Source: Helianthus annuus (taxonomy: Eukaryota > Streptophyta > Magnoliopsida > Asterales > Asteraceae). Taken from it: a DNA stretch of 64,000 nt. Numbering within the stretch: position 1 is the stretch's first letter; every line of letters starts with the position of its first letter. Below the pieces are notes generated by a model. That model did no database searches, was not told the DNA's origin, and worked only from the letters and a program-made list of their open reading frames with translations. Of the stretch, positions 9,313 through 20,060 are shown piece by piece. Where the stretch lies: contig NC_035448.2 of NCBI RefSeq assembly GCF_002127325.2, positions 84,650,087 to 84,714,086 of the forward strand, in the 5' to 3' direction. The position numbers were made by a program, and so were the translations under genes.

Positions 9313-10982
9313 TGATGCGTGCTAGTGTGTATATGTTTTAGGTATATATTTTAAGCCCTTTTTACACTTTTTAGCCAAGTTTTAAATTTATAAAACACGA
9401 TATTTACTAACACTACACACACATATGGGCAAGTGCACCCATCGTGGACGTAGTATAGTGTTGGTAAGATACCAAGGTCGTCCAAGGACACAAGAGCTTT
9501 TAGTACCGGTTTATCCTCAGCGTCTAATCAAATCAAAATGTTAGAAAAGATTTTAAGACTAAGAAAATAAAACTAACTAATTGCTGAAAAATAAAAATAA
9601 AAATAAAAACAGATAGACAAGATGAATCACTTGGATCCGACTCGTGTATAGTGTAACCTTTGATTATTTTCGCACTTTTGCACTTGTTTAAGAGATTATC
9701 TTAGTTATTGTAGTAGGCCCCTCTTTTGAAGGTGACGTTACCCTCAACCCAGTAGTTTGAGTCAGCAAGGATACAATCCTAAAGGGTCGGATTATTGAAA
9801 GATAATTAATTAAGTTATTAATGCAAATTATGGTAGGCCCCTCTTTTGAAGGTGACGTTACCCTCGACTAAGTAGCCCGAGTCAGCAGGGATACAGTCCT
9901 AAATAGCCGGGTTATAGTATTAATAGTAGTTTAACTTATGAGGGGGTCAAAGAGTTTGGATCCCCGCCATCCAATACCTTTGGGTATTAAAGGAGATCCT
10001 ACTAAATTTGACCCAGGTCCCTTGCAGGACCTGTAAACGCTGAACAAGGGCAAGACTCTTACCAAACCGTTCCCTTAACCCCCGACCAGGTAGCCAACAT
10101 ACCTCCATATAGACCGTGGAGATATGAATGGTGAAAATCTTTTATTTTATATAGACAGTAAAATAATGTCAAGACACCACGGACAAACGATAAGGAAGAA
10201 TCACCTTCAACATAAGAAACTAGTTATTAAATTGATTAATACAAAACCAAATAAAAAGTGCAAAAGATTAAAAATAAAAAGTATTACTAGACACTTGTCT
10301 TCACTAAGTGATGTAAGAGACTTAGGCAAACATGGCCTTTGATTGTCAAGAACTCTTACGGTCAATCTTGGATCCCGAGATGACTCACACACTCTATGAT
10401 GGACAATGGATGATGGTGGTGGATGATGGTATTATGGTGGTGGTGGGTGGTGGGTGAAGTGTGAGAGAGGTGGTGTGCCAAGGGATGAGTTGAAATGGCT
10501 CCAAGCACTCCTATTTATAGGCTGAACAGAAGCCTAAGCACGGCCTCGTGTCCGTCTGACACTCTTTCTTCATTAATTGTAATTCGCAATTACAATAAAT
10601 GCGCCTGCAGTACTCTGACCACGCCTCCGTGTCCGCTGAGCACGGCCCCGTGGTGGGCAATACAAGCTTTTATTAGTTTGTCTTTTCTGCTGCTTCTTGG
10701 GCATTGCCCCATGCTCGCTGAGCACGGGGCGTGTTCAGTCTTCTGCCTTCTTTGTTTTGCTTAGGAGGATGCTGTCGAGGAGTCGGGCAATCCACTTTTG
10801 TTACTTTTCTTGTATTTATGTTAGATTTTGCTGTCTTTTTGCTTCTTTTGTTGATTTGAGCTCATTTAATCCTGAAAATACAAAAGGAAGACAAAAACAC
10901 ACTTTTTCCAACATTAGTACTAAAAAGGGTTAGTTTTATGCCACAATTGATATAATTTATATGTTGCATTTTGTGCGTATCA
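9313..10982 (-). mobile_element. Gypsy-type solo LTR, 1.67 kb
   Basis: Ends TGATGCGTGC and GTGCGTATCA form a terminal inverted repeat and are flanked by a perfect GCACA duplication (9308-9312 and 10983-10987). There is no internal region. On the minus strand a TATAAATA box lies at 10512-10519, and a GGGTGCACTTGCCC segment lies near the 3' end (9433-9446), so the element reads leftwards. A TTTTATAAATTTAAAACTT stretch shared with the 2832-8012 LTR near the 3' end suggests related families. Confidence 0.8.
9713..9920. repeat. ~120-bp tandem duplication inside the solo LTR
   Basis: A segment beginning GTAGGCCCCTCTTTTGAAGG starts at 9713 and again at 9833. Both copies run through GTGACGTTACCCTC, AGTCAGCA and GGATACA-TCCTAAA. 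The second copy is shorter. Confidence 0.8.
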
Positions 10983-11443
10983 GCACATATTAAAATGAAG
11001 TATGATATCTCAAGAATAGAAGGAATAAAATGATGGTGAAACGTAATACGTAAAAAAAGAGAAATAGCCTAACAAATGAAATTAATATTATAATATTAAT
11101 ATAAACATGTTTCTAACAAGCAAACACACAGAAGTGATACGATCCTATAATTTATTATGTTCATAAAATTTACTAAATAATAAGTTCATAAAAATTACTA
11201 AATAATAATTTATAGCTAACCTATACCTATAGCATAACGAATACTTGTAAATTTGAATAAAACAAAATGATGATAATTATATTTTCATATCAGAACTTAC
11301 ATATTACATGCATAACATATGATAATAATAATTTTTTAGTACCTGTAGTCTTACTTTCATGAAACATCACCAACTAAAATCTAATTACTATCTCATATCT
11401 CATTCACAACCTCATGTATATGACTCTAAAGGACAACACGCCC
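10983..11443. other. AT-rich interval without a recognised gene
   Basis: Very AT-rich DNA with many stops on both strands. An imperfect tandem copy of AGTTCATAAAA-TTACTAAATAATAA is found at about 11158-11212. It is the flank shared by the solo LTR on the left and the Copia LTR on the right. Nothing coding was seen. Confidence 0.5.
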
Positions 11444-11837
11444 TGTGAGCGCATTGTAGGACCGTAAACGACTCTCGAACGATTGCGTAACGACATGTGT
11501 GACGTGCGGAATCCATACACGTGCGTGGACCGAACACAAGAACGTATATAAACTGTTATTCGATTGAATGTTTAACAATATACAAGCACCGTGAATCACC
11601 TTTGCTACTTTCTCTCTCTCGACTCTCTCTCTAAGCTCCAAGCTCTCCAAATAGCAAATGTGGCAAACGTTCAAAAAACTAAACATAACACTCCTATTTA
11701 TAGGCCATGGCAATAAGGAAGGTTTCCTTATTTACAATAATGCCATTCCCCTATTTTTACATAATAAAACCTTGTTTATGCTCAGTTTTCTGCTACGTTT
11801 CGGATTGACGGAGGCGATAGACATTCGTGCACTCACA
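11444..11837 (-). mobile_element. 3' LTR of Copia element F (394 bp)
   Basis: Plus-strand ends TGTGAGCGCA and TGCACTCACA form an inverted repeat. On the minus strand a TATAAATA box lies at 11695-11702. The G-rich tract AAGGGGGGGGTC directly precedes the LTR start. Confidence 0.7.
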
Positions 11838-11849
11838 GACCCCCCCCTT
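11838..11849 (-). other. Terminal polypurine tract of element F
   Basis: GACCCCCCCCTT on the plus strand, so AAGGGGGGGGTC on the minus strand, immediately 5' of the LTR. Confidence 0.7.
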
Positions 11850-12720
11850 GGATATTGCCGCAGTCAAACTCGTAGCCTCTTGTCTTTTCTCTCTCCTTGA
11901 GTCTTCTTGAAGCTTTGACATCTTCAGCAATGTCACTCCCCAACCGATGGCAGAATCATCACGGCGCGACACTGAGTGAAACAGATTGTCCAGAAGTTTC
12001 CATAGCAACTACGATTACCAGTTATTTAAACCATCACGTCCCATACCATGACATAAATAGTAGCATAGTTATTACAGACAAAATCAAGACAAATTGTTCT
12101 GTTCCGACAACTCAGATTTCAAATAAAAATAAATTGTCTTTGTTTCTAGACTCTTTCCTAGCCTCGATTTCACAGCAAGCCAAGCATTCTAACATCTTAA
12201 GCACCTGTCACATACGTTAAAGTAAAAGTCAATACACATAGTGTAAAGGTGAGCATACAAGTTTAATATAGCATAATAGAGTTCGAAATCGTTTACGCAT
12301 AACCACCACGTACAATGGGTGAAATGAAGCACGTAAGTTATCGACATGATCCTATCAATACCAACGACTGCGGGTTGACTGCGCAAGGCAGTTCGTAATG
12401 CATGATCACCACTGTGAATCATGTGATTAATTGTCCTTAACAACCCCTGAGTGAACAGGTGCTGAGTCCAAACTATAGTACTATCGTTGCTAAGGCAGGT
12501 AGACAGTAATCCACGTGTAAATATAACAAACAAGCATTCATTGAGTCACGTATAACATGAAGTAGCGGTTAGCGTTAAAGTATTGCGTAGTGTGTTCGAT
12601 GTGATTTAGAATAAGTAACGTATGTAACACCCAGAAGTGCATAAAGCAAAAAGTGAGTTTAGCCTGATCAGAACGATAGCATAAACGATAAACGACATGT
12701 AAAACGGTGTGAAGTGTCAA

Positions 12721-12832
12721 TGGATCGGATGGTAATCCGATCGGTTGGTAATCCGATTGGATGGCCAGTCGATCGGGTGACAATCCGTTCGGATGGTCAT
12801 CCGATCGGGTGACCATGCGATTGGATTGTTAC
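12721..12832. repeat. Seven-unit 16-bp array in LTR of E
   Basis: Seven consecutive exact 16-bp steps, each built on a ccgatcggNtggNNat pattern (TGGATCGGATGGTAAT, CCGATCGGTTGGTAAT and so on). The core CCGATCGG is its own reverse complement. The counterpart in the other LTR is at 42484-42595. Confidence 0.85.
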
Positions 12833-12946
12833 CTCGTTTGGGATGGATGTGTTTGTGTATGATGGTTTGCCTTTTGAAGTTTTCGTTGTAGCATTTTGAA
12901 ACAGAGAAGTATCTCTACTCTTCAGGTCGATCGATCGAATGAACGT

Positions 12947-13275
12947 TCGATCGGGTGACGGTCCGATTGGTGGACAATTAGTGAGAACAAGTTCACAGCA
13001 GTTTGTCACTCGATCGGATTGTAGTCCAATCGGGTGGCAATCCGTTTGGAACTGTCTAAGCATTGAACGTGTTGAAAATTGTTTAAGTGTTGAAGTCCCA
13101 AACATCACACAATCGGGTGGTAATCCGATCGGATGACAATCCGATCAGACGGCAATCCGTTCGATGTTCAAAACCTCAAAAGTTGAAAATAGAAGTTAAG
13201 TGTGGGACCAAGGTGCAAGCCGATCGGGTGGCTGTCCGATCAGGTGGCAACCCGATCGGACGGCAATCCGTCCCA
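12947..13275. repeat. Further 16-bp unit clusters in LTR of E
   Basis: Four short clusters of two to four units of the same 16-bp motif lie near 12947, 13009, 13110 and 13219, separated by unique spacers. The same spacing recurs in the 42.7-43.0 kb copy. Confidence 0.75.
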
Positions 13276-13932
13276 GTCGTCCTTATCGTCTTTACACTTG
13301 GTTGTTTTGATAGTTTGCGGTTTTCTCGAGATGGTACGATAACGTGCTAAACAACAGAAACCTCGTCAAGACTTAGTGACCCGATCAGACAGGAACCACC
13401 CTAGCCCGACCAGTTAACTGTTCGAGACGGTGTTTCATGTTTAACCCAAAATCAGTAGTCTCTTGGATAGAATCCAGATCCTGGACCAACACATCACTAA
13501 GAAGGAGTAGAAGGTCAGAACTAGTTCCGATTCTATCGGTTTTGAGTGCATTAAGTGTAAAAGAGTGGAAAGAAAGTTAGAAAACCAACTTTCAATCCTT
13601 TACCCCTTGAATATGTTCAGATCTATGCAAGATCTTTGTTTATTCTTGTGGAAATCGTTCAGATCTAAGTTGTTCTTGGTGGATTGAAGCCAAAACATGA
13701 AGTTCATAAGAACACCATGATGACATCATCCTAGAACACCTTGAGTCAATTGATTTCATGGTTAAAAGTTAAGATTCAAAAGATAGAAAGGTGAAGGAGT
13801 GCATGTAGATCAAGAAAGTACAAGATTTAGGTTGAAAACTTACAAGAATCGCGAGAAATCGGAAGAAAAGTGGGCTGGAGTGAGTTGAGTCGAGTGAGAG
13901 ATGTCACATCAAGGGATGTGACAATTTGAGGG

Positions 13933-13940
13933 TATTTATA
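13933..13940 (-). promoter_or_regulatory. TATA box of element E 3' LTR
   Basis: TATTTATA on the plus strand (minus CTATAAATACC). The same context recurs at 43680-43687 and 57789-57796 in the 5' LTR copies. Confidence 0.6.
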
Positions 13941-13975
13941 GGGTTTCCTAAAAAGGAAAGTGGGGAAAGTGGCTG

Positions 13976-14024
13976 GTCGATCCGGGTGGTAACCCGATCG
14001 GTTGGCCACTCGATTGGAGTGTTC
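13976..14024. repeat. Promoter-proximal 16-bp repeats (short allele)
   Basis: Two units plus a degenerate third, starting about 36 bp upstream of the TATA box in the minus-strand sense. The first unit has a one-base insertion (TCGATCCGGGTGG). Confidence 0.75.
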
Positions 14025-14509
14025 AGCACGACGAGTTTAGTGTTGAGCGTTGCGATGCGATGCGATAGAGGTTCTTATTAATCCCAACTACTATATCTAA
14101 CATATAAACATCCTAAATAACTTGCGTTTAGCGCTTGCGATTCGATTGTGATAGCATTTCGATTGCGTTTTGATTAATCACCACATCATAAACATAATAA
14201 ACATGCACAAGTAACACATATATAGCACACACACACGTAAAACAATATCCAAAACGCATAAATCGGGTTGCGAGTGCGATGGCGATAAGCGATAAAGTGA
14301 TAAAACATGCGATAAATAGCGATTAAACCTCGATTAGTAACAAGTACTCCACATAATACAACTAATGCGATAAAGTAAATAGACTATTTACAAGTCAAAG
14401 AAGTCAAAATAGGAATTGAGCAAGGAGTGACAGATCGCAATTAGCAATCTTTTCTTCCTTTGACTTCAATCTGGACTTGACTTTGACTTTCGAAACACGG
14501 GGTGTTATA

Positions 14510-14545
14510 GCCTCCCCCTGTTAAGGGAATTTCATCCTGAAATTA
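14510..14545 (-). other. Polypurine tract and palindrome of element E
   Basis: On the minus strand the near-palindrome CTAATTTCAGGATGAAATTC (14527-14545) is followed by CCTTAACAGGGGGAGGC and the LTR start. The palindrome overlaps the end of pol. Confidence 0.7.
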
Positions 14546-15785
14546 GGCTTTAGCTGTAACAAACAACTGCGGGTACTTCGCCTTCATGTCGTTTTCGAGT
14601 TCCCAAGTGAACTCTGCGCCTCGCTTGCCTTCCCAACGAACCTTCACAATGGGAATGCGTGAGCACCTGAGCTGCTTGGTTTGTCGGTCCATGATCTCGA
14701 CAGGCTTCTCCACGAAGTGTAGTGTTTCGTTTATTTGAAGATCCTCTAAAGGAACTTGTAAATCATGCTCAGCAAGACACTTTTTGAGGTTAGACACATG
14801 GAAAGTCGGATGAACGTTGCTAAGTTCCTCCGGTAATTCGAGTCTGTAGGCCACTTTTCCGATCCTTTCCAGAATCTTAAAGGGTCCAACAAATCGAGGC
14901 GCGAGCTTTCCTTTCTTTCCGAATCTGACCACACCCTTCCAATGTGATACCTTTAGGAGTACATGGTCACCAACATCAAATTCAAGGGGCTTGCATTGTC
15001 TATCGGCGTAACTTTTCTGATGACTCCGAGCTTTCAGCAGGTTTTCTCGAATTTGGAGGATTTTGTCAGTCGTTTCTTACAGTAGCTCTGGACCGGTTAA
15101 TTGCAAGTGACCGATCTCGTGCCATACAATTGGCGACCGACATCTTCTTCCGTATAAAGCCTCAAATGGTGCCATTTGGATGCTGGAATGATAACTGTTA
15201 TTATACAAGAATTCGACTAGAGGCAAGTATGCGTCCCAATTACCACCAAAGTCTTTGACACATGAGCGAAGCATGTCTTCCAAAGTACGAATCGATCTTT
15301 CAGTCTGACCGTCGGTTTGGGGATGGAATGTGGTACTTAGATTAAGCGTAGTACCGAGAGCAGCTTGGAACATTTCCCACAAACGCGAGGTAAACCGACC
15401 ATCGCGGTCAGAGATGATGTCGCGAGGCATACCGTGTCGATAGATAACTTCGTTTGTGTAAATTCGGGCTAATCTTTCTACCTTTTAGTCTTCTCGTATT
15501 GGTAGAAAATGAGCAGATTTGGTCAAGCGATCGACGATAACACAAATGCAATCGTGACCTGAGGTTGTACGCAGAAGTTTCATTATGAAGTCCATGGCTA
15601 TGCTTTCCCATTTCCACATCGGGATCTCGGGTTGCATAAGCAGGCCAGAGGGTCTTTGATGCTCAGCCTTGACTTTCGAGCAAGTCAGGAACCTTGCAAC
15701 ATAGAGAGCGATATCTTTCTTCATGCCCGGCCACCAGTACTTGTAGCGAAGGTCCTGGTACATTTTATCGGGCACCGGGATGAAT
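14543..15785 (-). pseudogene. Integrase region of element E pol (broken)
   Basis: The region holds three open pieces in one frame. 15775-15485 has the zinc-binding end (YWWPGMKKD..., [11 protein letters not shown]) and the first catalytic Asp (AMDFIMKL, then [12 protein letters not shown]). 15430-15077 has SDRDGRFTS with the second Asp and HPQTDGQTERS with the Glu, so the DDE triad is visible. 14932-14543 has the GPY/F-type segment [17 protein letters not shown] and a chromodomain-like end [14 protein letters not shown]. Stops at 15485-15487 and at about 15077 break it, and a frameshift near 15780 separates it from RNase H. The integrase would insert the cDNA. This copy cannot make one protein. 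Confidence 0.85.
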
Positions 15786-16530
15786 AGAATATCGAGACTT
15801 GTGGGCTTTGTCCATCAGAATCTAAATCGGTCCGCTTAGGGATCCAAATTCGGTCCAGATAGTGGAATATCCCATTCGATTTATTTACTAACTGGGCTCC
15901 ACCGTTGAGAATCCTTTCCTTCTTCAATGTACGCTTGGTAAAGCATGCATGCTGGGCTTCGAGAATGAGAGACTCGAGATGATGTTGGGCTTGAACATTA
16001 TGAGCGCTATGCAAATAGCTTCGTCTGCTGAGGGCATCGGCAACGACATTTTCTTTGCCAGGATAACGAATCTCACAGTCGTAGTCGTTGAGAAGTTCCA
16101 CCCATCGGCGTTGACGCATATTCAGTTCTTTCTGGTTGAAGATGTGTTGTAGGCTCCTATAGTCGGTGAAGACCGTACACTTTGTACCGTAAAGGTAATG
16201 TCGCCAGATTTTCAACGCAAAAACAACTGCGCCTAGCTTGAGGTCATGGGTTGTATAGTTCTTCTCGTGGATATTGAGCTGACGAGACGCGTAAGCGATA
16301 ACCTTGTCCCGTTGCAATAGAACACAACCAAGACCAAGGTTCAAGGCATCGCAGTAGACAATGAAGTCATCATTTCCGTTGGGTATAGCAAGAACGGGAG
16401 CATTGCAAAGCCTGTGCTTGAGGGTTCGAAAGGCAGTCTCTTGTTCAGTTCCCCAAACAAAAGGCTTGTCTTTATGTGTGAAAGAGGTAAGCGGCACGAC
16501 GATTTTAGAGAATCCTTCGATAAATCGGCG
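15721..16530 (-). pseudogene. RNase H region of element E pol (broken)
   Basis: It follows the RT frame after an in-frame TAG (16531-16533). Motifs seen are [24 protein letters not shown] and [10 protein letters not shown], the usual RNase H order of Gypsy pol. The Glu normally heading [10 protein letters not shown] is Lys here (AAG, a G-to-A change), which removes a catalytic residue. The frame shifts away after about residue 190, just before integrase. In an active element this domain removes the RNA template during cDNA synthesis. Confidence 0.85.
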
Positions 16531-17991
16531 CTAATAGCCCGCTAGTCCGAGAAAAGAACGAACTTCAGACGGGTTCTTAGGCGTAACCCAACTCTTAACA
16601 GCTTCGATCTTCGCGGGGTCGACATAAATACCTTGACTATTAACAATGTGACCGAGGAATTGAACCTCCTCCAGCCATAATTCACACTTGGAGAACTTAG
16701 CGTAGAGTCGATTCCCTTGGAGTAGCTCGAGAACCAAACGTAGATGCTGCGCGTGTTCGGCTTTCGACTTGGAATAGATCAGGATATCATTGATGAACAC
16801 GATGACGAAGCGGTCGAGAAATGGCTTACACACGTGATTCATTAGATCCATGAAAACCGCGGGTGCGTTGGTTAAACCAAAAGGCATAACAACGAACTCA
16901 TAGTGGCCGTAACGGGTGCGAAAAACGGTTTTAGGTATATCCTCCTCTTGGATGCGTAATTGGTGATAGCCTGAGCGTAGATCGATTTTCGAGAAATATG
17001 AGGCACCTTGCAGTTGATCAAATAAATCATCAATTCGCGGCAGGGGATAGCGATTCTTGATGGTAAGCTTATTCAATTCCCTGTAGTCGATGTACATCCT
17101 GAACGACCTATCCTTCTTTTTGACGAAAAGGACTGGTGCCCCCCAAGGAGAGGTGCTAGGGCGAATGAAGCCTTTATCAAGTAATTCCTGGAGCTGGCTT
17201 GAGAGTTCGTGCATTTCCAAAGGAGCGAGACGATAGGGCGCTTTAGCAACAGGGTTTGCTCCAGGAATGAGGTCGATACGAAGGTCGATATCACGACTCG
17301 GAGGAAGACCAGGAAGATCATCGGGGAATACATTCAGAAATTCACACACAACGGGGACATCGTTTACTCCCGGATTACCTTTCTTTTCCTTCTCCGCTAT
17401 TACAATGTTGGCCAAGAAGGCTCTGTATTCCTTGCGGAGATACTTGCGAGCTTGGATACATGACATGAGCTTGAGACCTTTCGAAGTAGTTTTGCCGTAA
17501 ACACACAATAAATCACCATTAGCTAGCGAGAAGCGAATCATCTTATCGAAACACACAACTTCAGCACGATTCTCACGAAGAAAATCCATGCCTACTATGA
17601 TATCAAAACTTCCGAGCTGCATTGGAATAAGATCGATCGGGAAGATGTGATTGTTGAGCTCGAGAGTACAATCATGAAGAACAGAGTTGACGGCGACGGT
17701 TCTTCCGGTGGCGACTTCGACATCGAATGACGAGGGTAGATGGGCGCACTTAAGATTAAGGAGCTTTTCGAATTCCAACGATACAAAATAGTTATCGGCT
17801 CCAGTATCAAATAAACACGAAGCATATATACCATTCAAAAGGAACGTAGCATTAACTACATTGTTGTCGGCTTGAGCTTGGCGGACATTGATGTTGAAGG
17901 TGCGTCCGCGTGATGCTTGTTGTTGTTGCTGCTGCTGTTGTTGCTGTTGAGGCTGCTGCTGAGGCTCCTGCTTGACCACCATGTTTGGCAC
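16531..17991 (-). pseudogene. Protease and reverse transcriptase of element E
   Basis: 486 codons. A Gln-rich start (residues 8-25) is followed by the aspartic protease motif [10 protein letters not shown] (Asp at residue 62) and [10 protein letters not shown] covers about residues 255-486 with [21 protein letters not shown] (catalytic Asp at ~337), [13 protein letters not shown] and FINDILIYS. The last should read F-I-D-D. The first Asp is Asn (residue 401, AAT), which should abolish polymerisation. It ends at TAG 16531-16533 inside the GLAGYYRRF motif. The gag frame lies 5' in another frame and overlaps at 17856-17991, so a frameshift separates them. Confidence 0.9.
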
Positions 17992-19163
17992 ATGTTGGCG
18001 AAATGGTTAGGATCACCACATGCGAAGCAAGCTCTAGCGTGGATCGCGGGTGCTGGAGCTGCTTGTTGACCCTGAGGGGCAGTAAGAAGAGCTTGTTGAG
18101 CAGGGGCAGGAGCTGCGGCTTGACGGGGGCCAGTGCGACAATTGGCGGTGAAGTGGCCATACATATTGCAATGTATGCAATATCTACAGGCTATACCCAC
18201 CGGGTGATGGTAAGTGCCTGTCGGGCAGGCAGGATGAGGACCAGTATACGCACGCTTGGCAGGCGGGGCATAAGTGACTGGTGCAGCTTGGCGGTGTTGT
18301 TGTTGTTGCGGCGGTTGCTGGGCTGGAATAGCTTGGAGGGGAGCCGCGGTGGTAACAACACAATTCTTGTTGGCATTCTTCCTCATGCGACGAGAGGACT
18401 TGGATGATGATTGCGGAGCGGCAGTTGCGGTTTCAACAGTGGCGGCAGTGGTAGCTTGATGCAGGGATTTCGAGGCTTTGTCCCAGACACAAGCCTTGAC
18501 GCGCTTGTCATTGATTTCAGCAGCCAGCAGATAGGTTTCCTCGATTGTAGCTGGTTTTGCAGCTTGCACAAAGTCTGCGACATAATCCGGCAGAGCTCGG
18601 ATATACTTCTTGATTGTCACATCGGGGGTCTTGACTTGATCAGGACAGATGATACTGAGCTGCTTGAAGCGAGCAGTCAGAGCTGCGTTATCTCCATCTT
18701 TCTGCTTGATATGCCAGAATTCGTCCTCCAGCTTTTGGCGTTCATGGGGAGGGCAGAATTCTTCCATCATAAAGGCCTTCAGCTCATCCCACGTCAGCTC
18801 ATAAGCTACGTCATTTCCGTGTTTGTTTCTCACAGCAGTCCACCAGTCTAAAGCGCGGGACTGGAAGACGCCAGTAGCGTTCAGAGTACGGAGATTCTCA
18901 GGACATCCACTCTGGCGCAGAGTGAATTCGATAGAGTCAAACCATTGGAACATAGCCGTAGGGCCATCTTCACCAGTAAACTCTTTTGGACCACAAGCTT
19001 TGAACTGCTTGAAACTAAAAGCAATCTTCGGCGCATCTGTTCGAGACTCTTCAGACGATTTGCTGCCGTTTTCGTTTAGCTCGCTGACGATCTGGGGAAT
19101 CACTTTAGCGATTTGAGTAGCGACGAGAGAGGCGAGTCGCTTATCAGCTTGCTTGTGTTTCAT
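17856..19163 (-). pseudogene. gag of element E
   Basis: The ATG at 19161-19163 is the first Met in the frame; codons upstream run into element C. The capsid-like core includes QWFDSIE, RALDWWTAVR and EEFCPPHERQKLEDEF, typical of Gypsy retrotransposon gag. Two CCHC knuckles are present (CIHCNMYGHFTANC and [14 protein letters not shown]), both with all ligands. It is about 435 residues, near full length. The frame runs out after the second knuckle, where a frameshift near 17985 leads into pol. Element C inserted 16 bp upstream of this ATG and cut gag off from its leader and promoter. Confidence 0.9.
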
Positions 19164-20052
19164 AGCGCGAGAGTGAAGTTGTGACAACCGTCACTTTTCC
19201 GTACATTCCGTACACTAATTGAACAGTAATCTGTGCTTAAATAATTGTGCATGATCTAGTTTACAGGATAAATGAATTTTTGATTATTGTTATATACATA
19301 CAATGGTATTTCATATTCATTGCTACATGCAACACAATATAGTGCTAATAATGCACAGAACAGAATTGGCACCATTATTAGACAAACAAACAAAAAAAAA
19401 TACTGACGACGTTCAGTACATAGACAGACAATATTATGAGGCCCAGTATGAGCCAGAGACGATGTACTACACTAGTACAGTGTGTAGGGAAGTAAGGACC
19501 ACAAAACTGCATGCCTAAGTGATAGACAAAGTGCTGGAAAGTGCCTAAAACACACTAAAAGTGCAGAATTCTGCATAAAATAACTAAAATTCAGCTATTT
19601 TTAGCATTTATAATGCAGAAAAATGGTTTAATGGTCCAGAATACTTTCCTAAGTGTCGGGAATCGAAACTATCATAAAATATAACATAAAGCACACTAAA
19701 CTGCGCTATTTAGCACTTCAACGAACCGGTAACCAACCGAACAACTGGACATTACCCGGAACACCAAAATTTCACTAGAAGCATTGTTTTAGTGTTATGG
19801 AGCTAGTTATGAACTCTAAACACTATATTACATCTTAAAAATCACTAAACACTAAAACACTAACTATTATCCTTACATTTCAACCTAACCAAGTAACTAA
19901 CCATCAAGATCCAACTAGACCCCCCCCCCCACTTTGATGACCGGTTAGGGGACATAGTTCCCACATGTGATTTATTTGATATATTTTATTAGATTATGTC
20001 TAGGAATATACCAACAAGATGCCATATGCTTTGTAGAATGGATAAAGATTTC

Positions 20053-20060
20053 TATAAAAA
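20053..20060 (+). promoter_or_regulatory. TATA box in 5' LTR of element C
   Basis: TATAAAAA, preserved in the 3' LTR at 28600-28607. Confidence 0.5.

Larger units (their letters stand above)
11931..14509 (-). mobile_element. 3' LTR of element E (2.58 kb)
   Basis: Its minus-strand start is TATAACACCCCGTG (TGTAACACCCC in the other copy). Its plus-strand left end is TGTCACTCCCCAACC. It contains clusters of a 16-bp unit (CCGATCGGGTGGCAAT-like) and a TATA box near 13933. The second LTR at 41658-59282 shows the same order once insertions are removed. Confidence 0.85.

Noticed and set aside
12721..12832. CRISPR-like array
   Set aside because: Units are 16 bp, directly adjacent, without spacers, and inside a plant LTR. 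This is a simple tandem repeat.
12538..13350. Protein-coding frames on both strands of the E LTR
   Set aside because: They come from the 16-bp repeats, which lack stops in several frames, and have no gag or pol similarity.
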